DNA of 64,000 nucleotides from Corynebacterium aurimucosum (GCF_030408555.1 NZ_CP047048.1:2604001-2668000); one strand, 5' to 3'; positions 18,050 through 27,646 are shown, counted from the first letter of the stretch. Made by a program: numbers and translations. The notes: generated from the letters alone by a model not told the origin.

Positions 18050-19216
18050 ATGATGAGCAACAAACTGTGGACCGTGGGACTGCACGCCATGTTCGGCTTT
18101 CTCCTCGTCTTCGGAGTGCTCCGCGCGTGGGCCGATGACCGTCTCGACGCCCGCGCCCTCGGCCTCTCCATCGCACTCGCAGTGGTCTACACGGGATTTG
18201 CCATCTTCGGTTCCCGCACTATCGCCCGCCCCGTCCCCACCACGCTATGGCTCGCCGCCCTGTGTCTGTTGTGGATCGGGCTCATGGTGCACGCCCAAGA
18301 CTTCATGTGGCTTGAGTTTCCGCTGGTCTTCGTCTTTATCCATGCCCTTCCCTTCTGGCCGGGAATCGTCGCCAGCGTGGTGTTGTGGGCCGTCGCGGCC
18401 TTCGTCCCCGCATGGATCCATCCGCAATTCTGGACCGCGGCCGCGGCCATCGGCCCGTTCATCGGCACCTGTTTCGCCGTGGCCGTCTACCACGCTGCCC
18501 GCCGAGTGCAGGCGGAGGCGGCGCACCACGAGGCCGTCGCCAAGCAGCTGCGTGAGACACAGGAAGAACTAGCCGCCAGCGAGCACCAAGCCGGGCGCCT
18601 CGAGGAGCGGGAGCGGCTCTCCCGCGAAATCCACGACACCGTGGCGCAGGGGCTGTCCTCCATCGTCCTGCTCAGCCGCGCCGCCAAGAACACCTCCGCG
18701 CAACAGGACGTGACCGAGCAGCTCGCGCTCATTGAGAAGGTGGCCCAGGACAACCTTGCTGAGGCCCGGCGCTTCGTCAAGGAGCTCGCGGCCCCTGCCT
18801 CCTCCATCGACGCGGAACTGCGCTCCCTCGTGGATGAGCTCCAAGCCCAAGCCAAGGGCCTGGGGCTGCGCACCCGCTTCGGGCTCAAGCTCACTGGCAG
18901 TGCGGACGTCCCCGCCGAGTTTTTCCACGTTATCTTGCGCGCCGCGCGGGAAGGGCTGACCAATGTCATGAAACACGCCGATGCCGACAAGGCCGTGGTC
19001 ACTCTGGGCTCTTTCGAGGATGGAATCATCCTCGATGTGGTCGATGACGGCCGTGGCATCGAGGGCCCGCGCGGCTTCGGGTTAACCGGCCTGGAGCAGC
19101 GTGTTCGCAGCGTCGGTGGCAGCGTCCAGGTAGAATCTTCACCCGCCGGCACCGCGCTCGCGGTGCGAATCCCAACAGGAGGCAGCAGCAATGGTCAACG
19201 TGATGCTCATCGATGA
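18050..19216 (+). CDS. chrS: sensor histidine kinase, ChrS-like
   Basis: A 388-residue NarL-type kinase. About five or six N-terminal membrane helices (10-150) form the sensor, followed by a coiled segment (155-190), the HisKA_3 site SREIHDTVAQ (phospho-acceptor His195) and the ATPase domain with EGLTNVMKHADADKA (N-box), VDDGRGI and GFGLTGLEQRV. Start at ATG 18050, 9 nt after AAGGTGG; GTG 18047 is possible. Its end overlaps the response-regulator start by 26 bp. In corynebacteria ChrS senses haem; that is inferred from the divergent exporter. Confidence 0.82.
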   Translation: MMSNKLWTVGLHAMFGFLLVFGVLRAWADDRLDARALGLSIALAVVYTGFAIFGSRTIARPVPTTLWLAALCLLWIGLMVHAQDFMWLEFPLVFVFIHALPFWPGIVASVVLWAVAAFVPAWIHPQFWTAAAAIGPFIGTCFAVAVYHAARRVQAEAAHHEAVAKQLRETQEELAASEHQAGRLEERERLSREIHDTVAQGLSSIVLLSRAAKNTSAQQDVTEQLALIEKVAQDNLAEARRFVKELAAPASSIDAELRSLVDELQAQAKGLGLRTRFGLKLTGSADVPAEFFHVILRAAREGLTNVMKHADADKAVVTLGSFEDGIILDVVDDGRGIEGPRGFGLTGLEQRVRSVGGSVQVESSPAGTALAVRIPTGGSSNGQRDAHR

Positions 19217-19811
19217 TCACCCCGTGGTCCGCGCCGGGCTGCGCGCGATTCTTAACGCCTTCCCCGATATTGAGGTGGTGTTGGAAGGCTCCGATGGCTC
19301 GGCCGTCGACAAGCTAGCGGATGCTGATGGCCCCCATATCGATGTCGTCGTCTGCGATATCCAAATGCCGGACGTCGATGGTATTGCCGCCACCCGGCGC
19401 GTTCGCGAGCTCGATGGGCCACCGGTGCTCATCCTGACCACCTATGACACGCAGGCGGATATTCTGGCCGCCGTGGAGGCGGGCGCGTTGGGCTACCTGC
19501 TCAAGGACGCCCCCGAAGAAACGCTGCACACCGCGGTGCTCGACACCGCCGCGGGCAAGCGGACCTTGGCGCCTGAAGTCACGAACCTCCTGGCGGAGCG
19601 CTTGGCGCAGCCGGAAACCGCGCTGTCTCCCCGCGAGCTGGAGATCCTGCAAGCGTTGTCCACGGGGGCCTCCAACAAGCAGATTGCCCAGCGGCTCTTC
19701 ATCTCCGAGGCCACGGTCAAAACCCACCTCATCCACGTCTATCAGAAGCTCGGCGTGGAAACCCGCACCGCAGCCGTCTCCGCCGCCCGCGAGCGAAAGC
19801 TCATCCAATAG
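19191..19811 (+). CDS. chrA: LuxR/NarL-type response regulator, ChrA-like
   Basis: A 206-residue regulator with a receiver domain (1-120; acidic pocket IDDH at 7-10, phosphorylated Asp56 in VVVCDIQMPDVDG, Thr/Lys switch residues LTTYD and LLKDA) and a C-terminal LuxR HTH (about 143-200; SPRELEILQALSTGASNKQI, then ATVKTHLIHVYQKLGV). AGGAGG lies 8 nt before the ATG, inside the kinase gene, so the pair is co-translated. Likely targets are the divergent hrtBA promoter and its own operon. Confidence 0.87.
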   Translation: MVNVMLIDDHPVVRAGLRAILNAFPDIEVVLEGSDGSAVDKLADADGPHIDVVVCDIQMPDVDGIAATRRVRELDGPPVLILTTYDTQADILAAVEAGALGYLLKDAPEETLHTAVLDTAAGKRTLAPEVTNLLAERLAQPETALSPRELEILQALSTGASNKQIAQRLFISEATVKTHLIHVYQKLGVETRTAAVSAARERKLIQ

Positions 19812-20822
19812 ATGCATACCTACGATTGCATCGTGGTGGGTGGCGGCCAATCCGGCCTGGCCACCGGCTACTACCTGCGCCGCCAGAAGCTCGACTTCCT
19901 CATCCTCGACGCCAACCCCTCCCCCGGCGGAGCTTGGCAGCACGTGTGGGATTCACTCACTCTTTTTAGCGATGCCCAGTCCTCCACCCTGCCCGGCTGG
20001 CCCATGCCCACCTACCCGGGTTTCCCGCCGGCGTCCCACGTGGTGGACTACCTCACCCGCTATGAGCAGCGCTATGACCTGCCGGTCCGGCACGGGGTGG
20101 CGGTGGAGCGCGTGCTTGACGACGCCTCCCGCTTCCGCCTCCTCACCACCCACGGTGAGTTCCGTGCCCGCACCGTCGTGGCCGCGACGGGCACATGGTC
20201 CGCGCCCTTTATCCCCTTCTACCCCGGTGAATTTCAGGGGCGCCAATGGCACACGGCGAGCTACCCGGGGTGCGGTCCTTTCGTAGAGCGCGGCCACAAC
20301 AATCCTGTAGCCGTTGTCGGTGCTGGTAATTCCGGCGCGCAGATCGCCGCCGAGCTCGCCCTCGCCGGAGTGGACACCACGTGGTTTACCGCGCACCCGC
20401 CGCGCTGGATGCCGGATGACGTGGACGGGCGCGTGCTCTTTAGCCGCAACCGTCAGCGCATGCTGGCCAAGCTTCGGGGCGAGCCGGACCCGGGACCCGA
20501 AACAGAACTAGGGGATATCGTCATGGTCCCGCCCGTGCTCAAGGCCCGCGATAGTGGGATTCTGAGCGCCACCAGCATGTTCTCCTCGCTCGATGAGCTA
20601 GGCCGCGCAGGCTTTAGCGATCTCATCTGGGCCACCGGCTTCCGGCCGGCCTTGCGCCCCTTCCCCGGGCTGCTGGCAGAAGGAAAGCCCACGGTGGAAG
20701 GTTTCTTCCCCGTGGGCTATGGCTCGTGGACGGGCCCGGGCTCGGCCACGATTACTGGTGTCTCACCCTATGCGCGGCGGGTGGCGGGGGACGTCGCCAA
20801 GCTCGTGCGTACGCCCAGCTAA
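19812..20822 (+). CDS. flavin-dependent monooxygenase-like NAD(P)/FAD oxidoreductase
   Basis: A 336-residue protein with an N-terminal FAD-binding GGGQSG motif (about 10-15) and a second dinucleotide motif VVGAGNSGAQIAAE near 172. FQGRQWHTASYPG resembles the FxGxxxH..Y fingerprint of class B monooxygenases, and GGAWQHVWDSL fits the CzcO-like group. The ATG directly follows the chrA stop, so it is the third gene of the operon and may share its inducer. The substrate is unknown. Confidence 0.82.
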   Translation: MHTYDCIVVGGGQSGLATGYYLRRQKLDFLILDANPSPGGAWQHVWDSLTLFSDAQSSTLPGWPMPTYPGFPPASHVVDYLTRYEQRYDLPVRHGVAVERVLDDASRFRLLTTHGEFRARTVVAATGTWSAPFIPFYPGEFQGRQWHTASYPGCGPFVERGHNNPVAVVGAGNSGAQIAAELALAGVDTTWFTAHPPRWMPDDVDGRVLFSRNRQRMLAKLRGEPDPGPETELGDIVMVPPVLKARDSGILSATSMFSSLDELGRAGFSDLIWATGFRPALRPFPGLLAEGKPTVEGFFPVGYGSWTGPGSATITGVSPYARRVAGDVAKLVRTPS

Positions 20823-20825
20823 GTA

Positions 20826-21398
20826 CTACAGCACCACCAAAGCGAGGAGCACCACCGCTGCCAGCGCAAGGAGGAATCCCAGGCGGCGCAGGATCTTTGT
20901 CTGCTCTTCGCGCCCCAAGCGCGCCATGAGTACGGCGCCGAGGACCGAACCCACGGCGTTGTAGAGAAGGTCATCGACATCGCTAAAGCCCAGGGCAAAG
21001 ATGTATTGGGCGCTTTCTATGCACAGGCTGACCATGAGGCCGATGAGCATCGCCCCGCCCAGGCCCCATTTAATACCCGACAGGTTGCGTCCAACTACGT
21101 AGAGCGCCGCCCCCAGAGGCATGAAGAGAGCGATGTTTCCTATCAGATCTGTCCACGCACCGTACCACACGGAGGCGTTCTCAAAACCGCCAAAGAGCTG
21201 TGTATTTACCTGACGCACCGCATGCGCGGATCCATCAACCACGCCAGGGATATCCATGAAGGGCTTGCCCACCGTCGCCAACATCACGACGACCAAGGAC
21301 AGGGCCGTGACCAGGAAGGAATCACGCCGCAGGTGCCGATACGGATCCGGCGCGGGCCGCAGCCTATTGCGCGGGTGTTGAGCTTTTATCCCAGTCAT
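20826..21398 (-). CDS. VanZ-like membrane protein
   Basis: A 190-residue protein with a basic cytoplasmic N-terminus and four or five membrane helices. IGNIALFMPLGAAL, SLCIESAQYIFALG and DVDDLLYNAVGSVLGA are the conserved VanZ-family blocks. I placed the start at ATG 21396-21398 (MTGIKAQH), with AGGGTG a few nt upstream. It converges on the flavoprotein gene with three bases between the stops. VanZ itself affects teicoplanin susceptibility; the role of its relatives is unclear. Confidence 0.78.
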   Translation of the reverse strand: MTGIKAQHPRNRLRPAPDPYRHLRRDSFLVTALSLVVVMLATVGKPFMDIPGVVDGSAHAVRQVNTQLFGGFENASVWYGAWTDLIGNIALFMPLGAALYVVGRNLSGIKWGLGGAMLIGLMVSLCIESAQYIFALGFSDVDDLLYNAVGSVLGAVLMARLGREEQTKILRRLGFLLALAAVVLLALVVL

Positions 21399-21484
21399 GC
21401 GCTTCACCCTAACGATGTTCTCTGGAAGCCGGCTGAAGCAAAAGCCAGAAAACGCTGCTTCATATCCTCTGTACGATAGTGCCC

Positions 21485-22450
21485 ATGAGCACACTCATTG
21501 TCACCCGCGCGGATTCCGGAGTAACCCATTCCTTCCAAGAGCAGCCCCTGCTCGGGGAAGGTGACACGGTCGTAGATGTGCAGTTTTCTTCCCTTAATTA
21601 CAAGGACGCCATGGCCTTGGAGGGAGATAAGGGTGTCATGCGCATCGATCCCCTCGTCCCCGGCATCGACGTGGTGGGCACCGTGGCGGAGACTTCCGAT
21701 TCTCGCTTGAGCCCTGGCCAACTTGTGGTCGCCTGTGGCGATGGCTTGGGCGAATTCCGCCACGGCGGCTACACCACACGCCAACGCGTCAATGCAGAGG
21801 CCACCATCCCCGTGCCCCAGCGCTTCAGCGCGCACGATGCCGCCGCGATCGGCACGGCCGGCTACACCGCCGCTATCTGCGTGAACCAGCTGCGCGCGCA
21901 CGGCACCACGCAGGGCCATATCTTGGTCACCGGCGCCACTGGCGGCGTGGGCTCCGTCGCGGTCCAGCTGCTCAAGTCCGCTGGCTACGAGGTCACCGCC
22001 GTGACCGGCCGCGTGGATTCCCAGTCTGAATATCTCACCGCACTCGGCGCGGATCACGTTCTGGATCGCGCGGCGTTGTCGGAGACCGGCCGCCCGCTGC
22101 AGAAGGCGCTGTACGACGGCGCCATTGACACCGCCGGTTCCACCGTCCTGGCCAACGTGTTGGCACAGGTGCGCTGGGGTGGTGTGGTCGCGGCCACCGG
22201 TATGGCAGCCGGTCCGGATCTTCCCGCTTCGGTGCTGCCGTTCATTTTGCGCGGCATCGTCCTGGCCGGCGGCAATTCGGTCGACGCGCCCCGCGCGGTG
22301 CGCGAGGCTGCCTGGCAGCTTCTCGACGAACACCTCGACCTCAACATGCTGAACTCGATCACGGCAACGGTGCCGCTTTCCGACGTCGCCACCGCGGCCA
22401 CCGAGCTGCGCGCCGGCTCGCGCCACGGGCGCACGGTGGTTGAGATTTAA
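21485..22450 (+). CDS. YhdH/AcuI-type quinone oxidoreductase (acrylyl-CoA reductase family)
   Basis: A 321-residue medium-chain reductase. SLNYKDAMALEGDKGVMR and PGIDVVGTV in the N-terminal GroES-like domain, and VTGATGGVGSVAVQLLKSAG as the NADPH site (about 143-162), identify the YhdH/YhfP/AcuI family, whose members reduce acrylyl-CoA or related enones. No zinc ligands are expected or seen. ATG 21485 is preferred over an in-frame GTG two codons upstream. Confidence 0.85.
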   Translation: MSTLIVTRADSGVTHSFQEQPLLGEGDTVVDVQFSSLNYKDAMALEGDKGVMRIDPLVPGIDVVGTVAETSDSRLSPGQLVVACGDGLGEFRHGGYTTRQRVNAEATIPVPQRFSAHDAAAIGTAGYTAAICVNQLRAHGTTQGHILVTGATGGVGSVAVQLLKSAGYEVTAVTGRVDSQSEYLTALGADHVLDRAALSETGRPLQKALYDGAIDTAGSTVLANVLAQVRWGGVVAATGMAAGPDLPASVLPFILRGIVLAGGNSVDAPRAVREAAWQLLDEHLDLNMLNSITATVPLSDVATAATELRAGSRHGRTVVEI

Positions 22451-22480
22451 GCGGGCACAGAGCGCACCGCGTCCCGCTGT

Positions 22481-22645
22481 TTAGTGCACGCGGTGGGAGA
22501 GGGATTCGTCGTCAGTGCCGGGCGCGTTGCCCAGCTCGCCCGTGGTGTCATCGTCGCTGCGGGCCAGCCAGATGGAGGAGAGCACCAGTCCGCCCCAGAT
22601 GACGACGACGAAGAGGATGAAGAGCAGGATTGCGCTTGTAGTCAT
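22481..22645 (-). CDS. metS: MetS, small subunit of the methionine/alanine importer
   Basis: A 54-residue protein directly after metP. One membrane helix (about 5-29; ILLFILFVVVIWGGLVLSS) is followed by a polar tail ending DESLSHRVH. AGGAAAGG lies 9 nt before the ATG at 22643-22645, and 25 bp separate it from the metP stop. In C. glutamicum the equivalent small protein is required with MetP for sodium-coupled methionine and alanine uptake. Size, helix and position all match. Confidence 0.88.
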   Translation of the reverse strand: MTTSAILLFILFVVVIWGGLVLSSIWLARSDDDTTGELGNAPGTDDESLSHRVH

Positions 22646-22670
22646 TGTCGTTGACCTTTCCTAATACTCG

Positions 22671-24290
22671 TTACTTGTCGTCAGTGTTCGGTGCGGCTGT
22701 AGTACCCGTGGCAAGCGGGTTCGGGGTGCCGGCTGGACGCCCACCTACGGGGACGCCGTAGTCCGAGGTCTCCATGCCATCCAGGTACTTGTTCCCGCGG
22801 AAGGCCACCAGCGGCATGAGGAAGCTGGCAAGCAGGATGATTCCCAACACCGCCCAGCCAAAGAGGCCAATCTGGGTGGAGGAGTAGCCCTCATAGCCCT
22901 CGCGGGCGATGGTGAGAATTTCGTTGACTAGGAAGTAGACCAGCAGCAGCGGGGTGGCGATGAAGGTCAGGAACTGCCAGAAGCCACCGACCTTGAACTG
23001 CGATACCGCATTGAGGTGCTGCTGAATCTCACGGCGGCGGCCGGTGACCCAGCCGACGACCACCAGGGCGCAGATGGAGCCGAAGACGATACCCAGGTTG
23101 TTGGTGAACTTATCCATGATGTCCAGCGTGACCAAGCCCGAGGACGTGGAGAAGAGAACACACGACACCACAGCCATGGTGCCGCCCACGGTGATGGCGG
23201 AAACGCGGCGGGAAATGTTGAACTTATCTGCCACGGCGGAGACGACGACTTCCATGATGGAAATCAGAGAGGTCACGCCGGCCAGGAAGAGAGAGCCGAA
23301 GAAGAGGACGCCGAACAGTCCGCCGAGCGGCATGAGGTTGATGATCGTCGGGAAAGCGATGAAGGCCAGGCCGATGCCGGAAGATGCCACCTCATCCACC
23401 GCCACGCCCTGTTGGGCGGCCATGTAGCCCAGGGTGGCGAAGACGCCGATACCGCCCAGCACCTCGAAGGAAGAGTTAGCAAAGGCCGTAACCAGGCCGG
23501 TGTTGGTGAGGTTGGTGCGCGGCTTGAGATAAGAGGCGTAGGTAATCATGATGCCGAAGCCAATGGACAGGGAGAAGAAGATTTGTCCGTAGGCGGCAAT
23601 CCACACCGACGGGTTGCTCAGCACGGACCAGTCCGGGGTAAAGAAGGCGTTGAGGCCCTCGGCGGCGCCGTCGAGGAAGAAGGCACGGATGACCAAGATG
23701 ATGAACATGACGGCCAGGACAGGCAGGAAGATGGACGTCAGTTTGCCGATGCCTTCATTGATGCTCGTGGCCAACGTGGCGATGCAGACGATCCACACGA
23801 GGATCATGACGCCAAGGATGGACGGGACGATGTGCCCTGAGTAGGTCGCCTCCGGCTCTGCTTGGAGGAAGTCACCCATGAAGTACTCCGCGGGATCATC
23901 GCCCCATGCCTGGGTCACAGACTTGATGGTGTAGAGCGCCGCCCAGGCAATGATGGCGGCGTAGTAGATGGCGATGAAGAAGTTCACGCCGACCTTGAAC
24001 CAGCCGATTCCCTCCCAGCGGCTGCTGATGCGTCGGAAGGCCAGCGGCGCGGAACCGCGGAAGCGGTGACCAATAGCCAGGTCGAACCACAGGATGGGAA
24101 TACCGGCAGTGAGCAGGGCAACCATGTACGGGATGAGGAAGGCACCGCCACCGTTCTCATAGGCAACATACGGGAAGCGCCAGATGTTACCCAGGCCAAC
24201 GGCGGAGCCGATGGCGGCCATGAGGAAGACAAAGCGCGTATTGAAGGTATCGCGCGTTGAGCGAGTCTTGTGCGGGGTTGATGTGGTCAT
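22671..24290 (-). CDS. metP: MetP, sodium-dependent methionine/alanine transporter (NSS family)
   Basis: A 539-residue transporter with about 12 helices. The first helix has the NSS signature AAIGSAVGLGNIWRFPY (sodium and substrate site), followed by ENGGGAFLIPY. The start is ATG 24288-24290, downstream of the first open-frame Met, because MTTSTPHKTRSTRDTF gives a normal N-terminus. Methionine/alanine specificity is inferred from the adjacent metS, an arrangement characteristic of corynebacterial metPS. Confidence 0.88.
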   Translation of the reverse strand: MTTSTPHKTRSTRDTFNTRFVFLMAAIGSAVGLGNIWRFPYVAYENGGGAFLIPYMVALLTAGIPILWFDLAIGHRFRGSAPLAFRRISSRWEGIGWFKVGVNFFIAIYYAAIIAWAALYTIKSVTQAWGDDPAEYFMGDFLQAEPEATYSGHIVPSILGVMILVWIVCIATLATSINEGIGKLTSIFLPVLAVMFIILVIRAFFLDGAAEGLNAFFTPDWSVLSNPSVWIAAYGQIFFSLSIGFGIMITYASYLKPRTNLTNTGLVTAFANSSFEVLGGIGVFATLGYMAAQQGVAVDEVASSGIGLAFIAFPTIINLMPLGGLFGVLFFGSLFLAGVTSLISIMEVVVSAVADKFNISRRVSAITVGGTMAVVSCVLFSTSSGLVTLDIMDKFTNNLGIVFGSICALVVVGWVTGRRREIQQHLNAVSQFKVGGFWQFLTFIATPLLLVYFLVNEILTIAREGYEGYSSTQIGLFGWAVLGIILLASFLMPLVAFRGNKYLDGMETSDYGVPVGGRPAGTPNPLATGTTAAPNTDDK

Positions 24291-24634
24291 GAGAGAACTT
24301 TCTTCTTGAGCAAATATCGCGCACGGCAAGACCGTAAGAATTGTTTATACGGGCCGCGTACGACGAGTATTAGCCAGAATCTTAGCCTACCTGCCGACCT
24401 ATAGGTACCGTTTTGAGTTTTTATTTCTAGATCTTTATCCCTGCCTAAACCCCATGGCCAGGGCCCCAAAACCACCACTACCCCTCAACGCCTAGCTCTT
24501 GTCCGAGATGATGGGGTCCGGGAGGAAGCTAAGCGATGAAAGCTGAAATCATGCGGGAGCCCGCGGCTAGGTTGCGCCACTGAATTGCGAGCCAAGTCAC
24601 ACAATCGGGGCGAGTTTCTTTTATCATTACTGTC
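24291..24634. other. 344-bp divergent promoter region (metPS / FAD dehydrogenase)
   Basis: No gene seen. TATCAT at 24622-24627 lies 7 nt before the ATG at 24635, a probable leaderless promoter for the flavoprotein. ACCTATAGGT at 24397-24406 is a perfect 10-bp palindrome and a possible operator. I looked for a SAM-riboswitch-like core on the metP side and did not find one. Confidence 0.5.
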
Positions 24635-26335
24635 ATGAAAGAAACTAACTCGGTCACTGGCTCCGTCATCATCGTCGGCAGCGGCCTCGCCGGCATGGTT
24701 GCCGGATACGAGGCCCTCAAAGGCGGCAAGCACGTCATCTTCCTGGAACAGGAAAACCGCAATAACCTCGGTGGCCAGGCCTTCTGGTCACTCGGCGGGC
24801 TGTTCTATGTCGACTCCCCCGAGCAATCCATGATGCGCGTCAAGGACTCCGAAGAGTTGGCCTGGCGGGACTGGGCCAACTCCGCAGACTATGACCCGGT
24901 GACCGAGGATGACCGGCACGACTACTGGGGCGAGAAATGGGGCCGCGAATACGTGCGCTTCGCCGCCAATGAAAAGCGCGGCTACCTCAAGTCCTTGGGC
25001 CTCAACGTCCTCCCCACCATCGGCTGGGCCGAGCGCGGCTCCGGGGATGCCTCCGGCCACGGCAACTCCGTGCCGCGCTTCCACCTCACCTGGGGCACGG
25101 GCCCAGAGGTCGTGCGCGTCTTCCGCGAACCACTCCTTAAAGCAGAAGAAAAAAGCCAGGTAGAGTTCCATTTCCGCCACCGCGTGGACGAGCTCGTCGT
25201 TGAGAACGACGACGCTGGCAGCCCGCGCGTCGTCGGCGTGCGCGGCAGCGTCCTCTCCCCCACCAGCCAGCCGCGCGGTGAGGCGAGCTCGAGGGACGTG
25301 GTCAAGCACTTCGAGCTGCGCGGCTCCGCCGTCGTCATCGCCACCGGCGGCATCGGCGGCAATCTGGAGAAGGTACGCAAGATGTGGCCCACTGAGCGTT
25401 GGGGAGAATGCCCGAAGGAACTGGTCACGGGTGTTCCCGCGCATGTCGACGGCCGCGGCATCGACATCGCCCAGCAGGCCGGTGCCTCAGTAGTCAACAC
25501 CGACCGCATGTGGGCCTATACCGAGGGCATGACCAACTGGAACTCCATCTGGCCCGGCCACGGCATTCGTATCATCCCCGGCCCATCAGCACTGTGGCTC
25601 GACGCCGAAGGCAACCACCTGCCCACCAACCTCTTCCCCGGCACCGATAATCTGGCCGCGCTCGCCCACATTGGCCAGACCGGGCACGGCTATTCCTGGT
25701 TCGTGCTCAACAAGGCCATCGTGGACAAGGAATTCATCTTCTCCGGCTCGGAGCAGAATCCGGATCTGACGGATAAGGAATTCAAGAAACTCGCCGGCAA
25801 GCTAGGCCCCGGCACGCACGTGGCCGTCAAGGCCTTCATGGACAACGGTATCGACTGGGTCGTAGAAGACAACCTAGAGGATCTTGTCGCCGGAATGAAC
25901 CAGATTTCGCCGGAGGGCTCCCCCACCATTGAGGTAGCCCAGCTTCGAAAAGTCCTGGAAGACCGCGATTCTCAACTAGATAATCCCTTCAGCAAGGACG
26001 CCCAAGTCAACTACCTGCGCGTGGCCCGCGGCTTCCTCGGCGACAAGCTCATTCGCGTGGCTCCCCCGCACCGCATCCTCGATGAATCCAAGGGCCCGCT
26101 CATCGCAGTGCGCCTGAAGTTCCTGACCCGCAAGACGCTGGGTGGATTGGAGACCAACCTGGACGGCCAGTGCCTCAATCCCGATGGCACGGTACTCCCC
26201 GGCCTCTATGCCTGCGGTGAGGCCTCCGGTTTCGGTGGCGGCGGCATGCACGGCAAGAATGCGCTGGAAGGCACCTTCCTGGGCGGTTGCATCCACTCCG
26301 GTAAGCGCGTGGGCGAAGCTTTAGCGCGCGATTAG
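24635..26335 (+). CDS. FAD-binding dehydrogenase (fumarate reductase/KstD-like superfamily)
   Basis: A 566-residue flavoprotein. VIIVGSGLAGMVAGYEA (about 11-27) is the FAD-binding Rossmann motif, LGGQAFWSLGG follows at about 48-58, and GEASGFGGGGMHGKNALEG near the C-terminus is the typical second flavin contact. This belongs to the group annotated as putative FAD-binding dehydrogenase, related to fumarate reductase flavoproteins and 3-ketosteroid dehydrogenases; the substrate is unknown. It is probably leaderless and has no obvious operon partner beyond the next gene. Confidence 0.82.
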   Translation: MKETNSVTGSVIIVGSGLAGMVAGYEALKGGKHVIFLEQENRNNLGGQAFWSLGGLFYVDSPEQSMMRVKDSEELAWRDWANSADYDPVTEDDRHDYWGEKWGREYVRFAANEKRGYLKSLGLNVLPTIGWAERGSGDASGHGNSVPRFHLTWGTGPEVVRVFREPLLKAEEKSQVEFHFRHRVDELVVENDDAGSPRVVGVRGSVLSPTSQPRGEASSRDVVKHFELRGSAVVIATGGIGGNLEKVRKMWPTERWGECPKELVTGVPAHVDGRGIDIAQQAGASVVNTDRMWAYTEGMTNWNSIWPGHGIRIIPGPSALWLDAEGNHLPTNLFPGTDNLAALAHIGQTGHGYSWFVLNKAIVDKEFIFSGSEQNPDLTDKEFKKLAGKLGPGTHVAVKAFMDNGIDWVVEDNLEDLVAGMNQISPEGSPTIEVAQLRKVLEDRDSQLDNPFSKDAQVNYLRVARGFLGDKLIRVAPPHRILDESKGPLIAVRLKFLTRKTLGGLETNLDGQCLNPDGTVLPGLYACGEASGFGGGGMHGKNALEGTFLGGCIHSGKRVGEALARD

Positions 26336-26362
26336 CACGGTTTTCTAATACTGTCGGGCACT

Positions 26363-27646
26363 ATGAACCTCGCTAGGAACGTTCGCATCGACGTGGAGAA
26401 TCCCTTCTTCACCACGTCCCGCTTCGTCGCCGCCCCTACGGAACTCACCGTGGGCGAGATGATGATCATCGTCCACGCCGCACTCGGCCTCGAGCCCTCT
26501 CATCCGGGAATCCTCGTGGGTGAGGAAGGCACGCCAATCGACGTCCTCAGCATCATCGACCAGGACTTTTTCGAGACTTTCCGGGAAGTAGCGCACTACC
26601 ACCCCTCAGACGGCGCATGGAATATCAGCATCAGCGTGGCCGATAGCTCGCGCGTCGTCATGGGCCTTCCGGCCCTCATCGCCGGTGAGGGCCCCGATCT
26701 GATGAGCGAGCTGGGCAGCGCCGAAGCGATGTTCAAGGTGGTCCTCGATGTCCAAGCGACTATGGCCTACATGGCCGTGCCCACGGAGAGTATGGAGCGC
26801 ATTTTCGAGCTCTTCCCCAACTACACACTGGACCAAATACACCAACGCCTCACCACGTTCTTCCCGCCGGCCGTGGCGCAGCGCCTGGCCACCATGGGCA
26901 CGGAGGCCGCCAACCTGGAGGGCGGCACCAAGCCCGCGCTGCCTGGGGATCTCCCCCTCGATCCTTTCCGCTCCACACCCTTCGAGGACATCCCGGTGCC
27001 ATCCCTGGAGATCCTGGAGCAATGGCGCGCGGATATCCACGAGGCCTACCCGGAGCTGCGCCCCGACTATGAGCTGCCGGCGCTTGACGACGCCACCGCT
27101 CACCACGTAGGCCAGCGTATACGCGAATACCTCGAGGTCATCGAGGAATATCCACGCCTGACCGGGGCCGGCTACCTCAAGCAGGCGGCTGTCGCGCGCC
27201 TTAAGGAGGGACTGAATAGCCCCAATGACTTTGATGAGGTCAAGCGCGAGGACTACCACCAGCCGCTGCTGAACCTGCGCGGATTCCTCACGGACCTGGA
27301 TTGGCTCAAGACCACAACGACGCAGATCAAGCTCACCAAATATGGCCGCAAGGCCATGAGCGATCCGCTCTGGGCAACGCAGGTCATCATGAACAACATC
27401 CCTTATGCCTACGCCGAACCGGAGGGCATTCCTCAGCTCTCCTTCGAACTAGTCCACCTATTGCGCGGTGAGTGGGAGTTCAATCCGGAATACGACTACA
27501 CGCACGCCATCACCCGCGATCTGCTGTTCACGCTGGGTGTCATCGAAGATGACTCCACATTCCCCATCATCACCGATGGGTGCGAGGGCTTCCTCGGCGC
27601 GATCATCACTAACGTCCGCCAGGAGCTGAACCAAGAGCTGGATTAG
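26363..27646 (+). CDS. hypothetical protein, 427 residues
   Basis: No family recognised with confidence. The N-terminal 120 residues contain VGEMMIIVHAALGLEPSHPG and HYHPSDGAWNISI, which faintly resemble the pRiA4b ORF-3-like fold. The middle is proline- and acid-rich (about 195-235), and the C-terminal part looks helical and acidic, with no membrane segments or signal peptide. TACTGT lies 8 nt before the ATG, so it may have its own leaderless promoter, 27 bp after the flavoprotein gene. Confidence 0.65.
   Translation: MNLARNVRIDVENPFFTTSRFVAAPTELTVGEMMIIVHAALGLEPSHPGILVGEEGTPIDVLSIIDQDFFETFREVAHYHPSDGAWNISISVADSSRVVMGLPALIAGEGPDLMSELGSAEAMFKVVLDVQATMAYMAVPTESMERIFELFPNYTLDQIHQRLTTFFPPAVAQRLATMGTEAANLEGGTKPALPGDLPLDPFRSTPFEDIPVPSLEILEQWRADIHEAYPELRPDYELPALDDATAHHVGQRIREYLEVIEEYPRLTGAGYLKQAAVARLKEGLNSPNDFDEVKREDYHQPLLNLRGFLTDLDWLKTTTTQIKLTKYGRKAMSDPLWATQVIMNNIPYAYAEPEGIPQLSFELVHLLRGEWEFNPEYDYTHAITRDLLFTLGVIEDDSTFPIITDGCEGFLGAIITNVRQELNQELD

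Noticed and set aside
17935..18171. N-terminal extension of the HrtB permease
   Set aside because: The extension would cover the divergent promoter and has no permease-like sequence; the ATG at 17934 has a ribosome-binding site.
24291..24634. SAM-type riboswitch before metP
   Set aside because: The hairpins and conserved core of the known SAM riboswitch classes could not be found; only a 10-bp palindrome and ordinary promoter-like sequence were seen.
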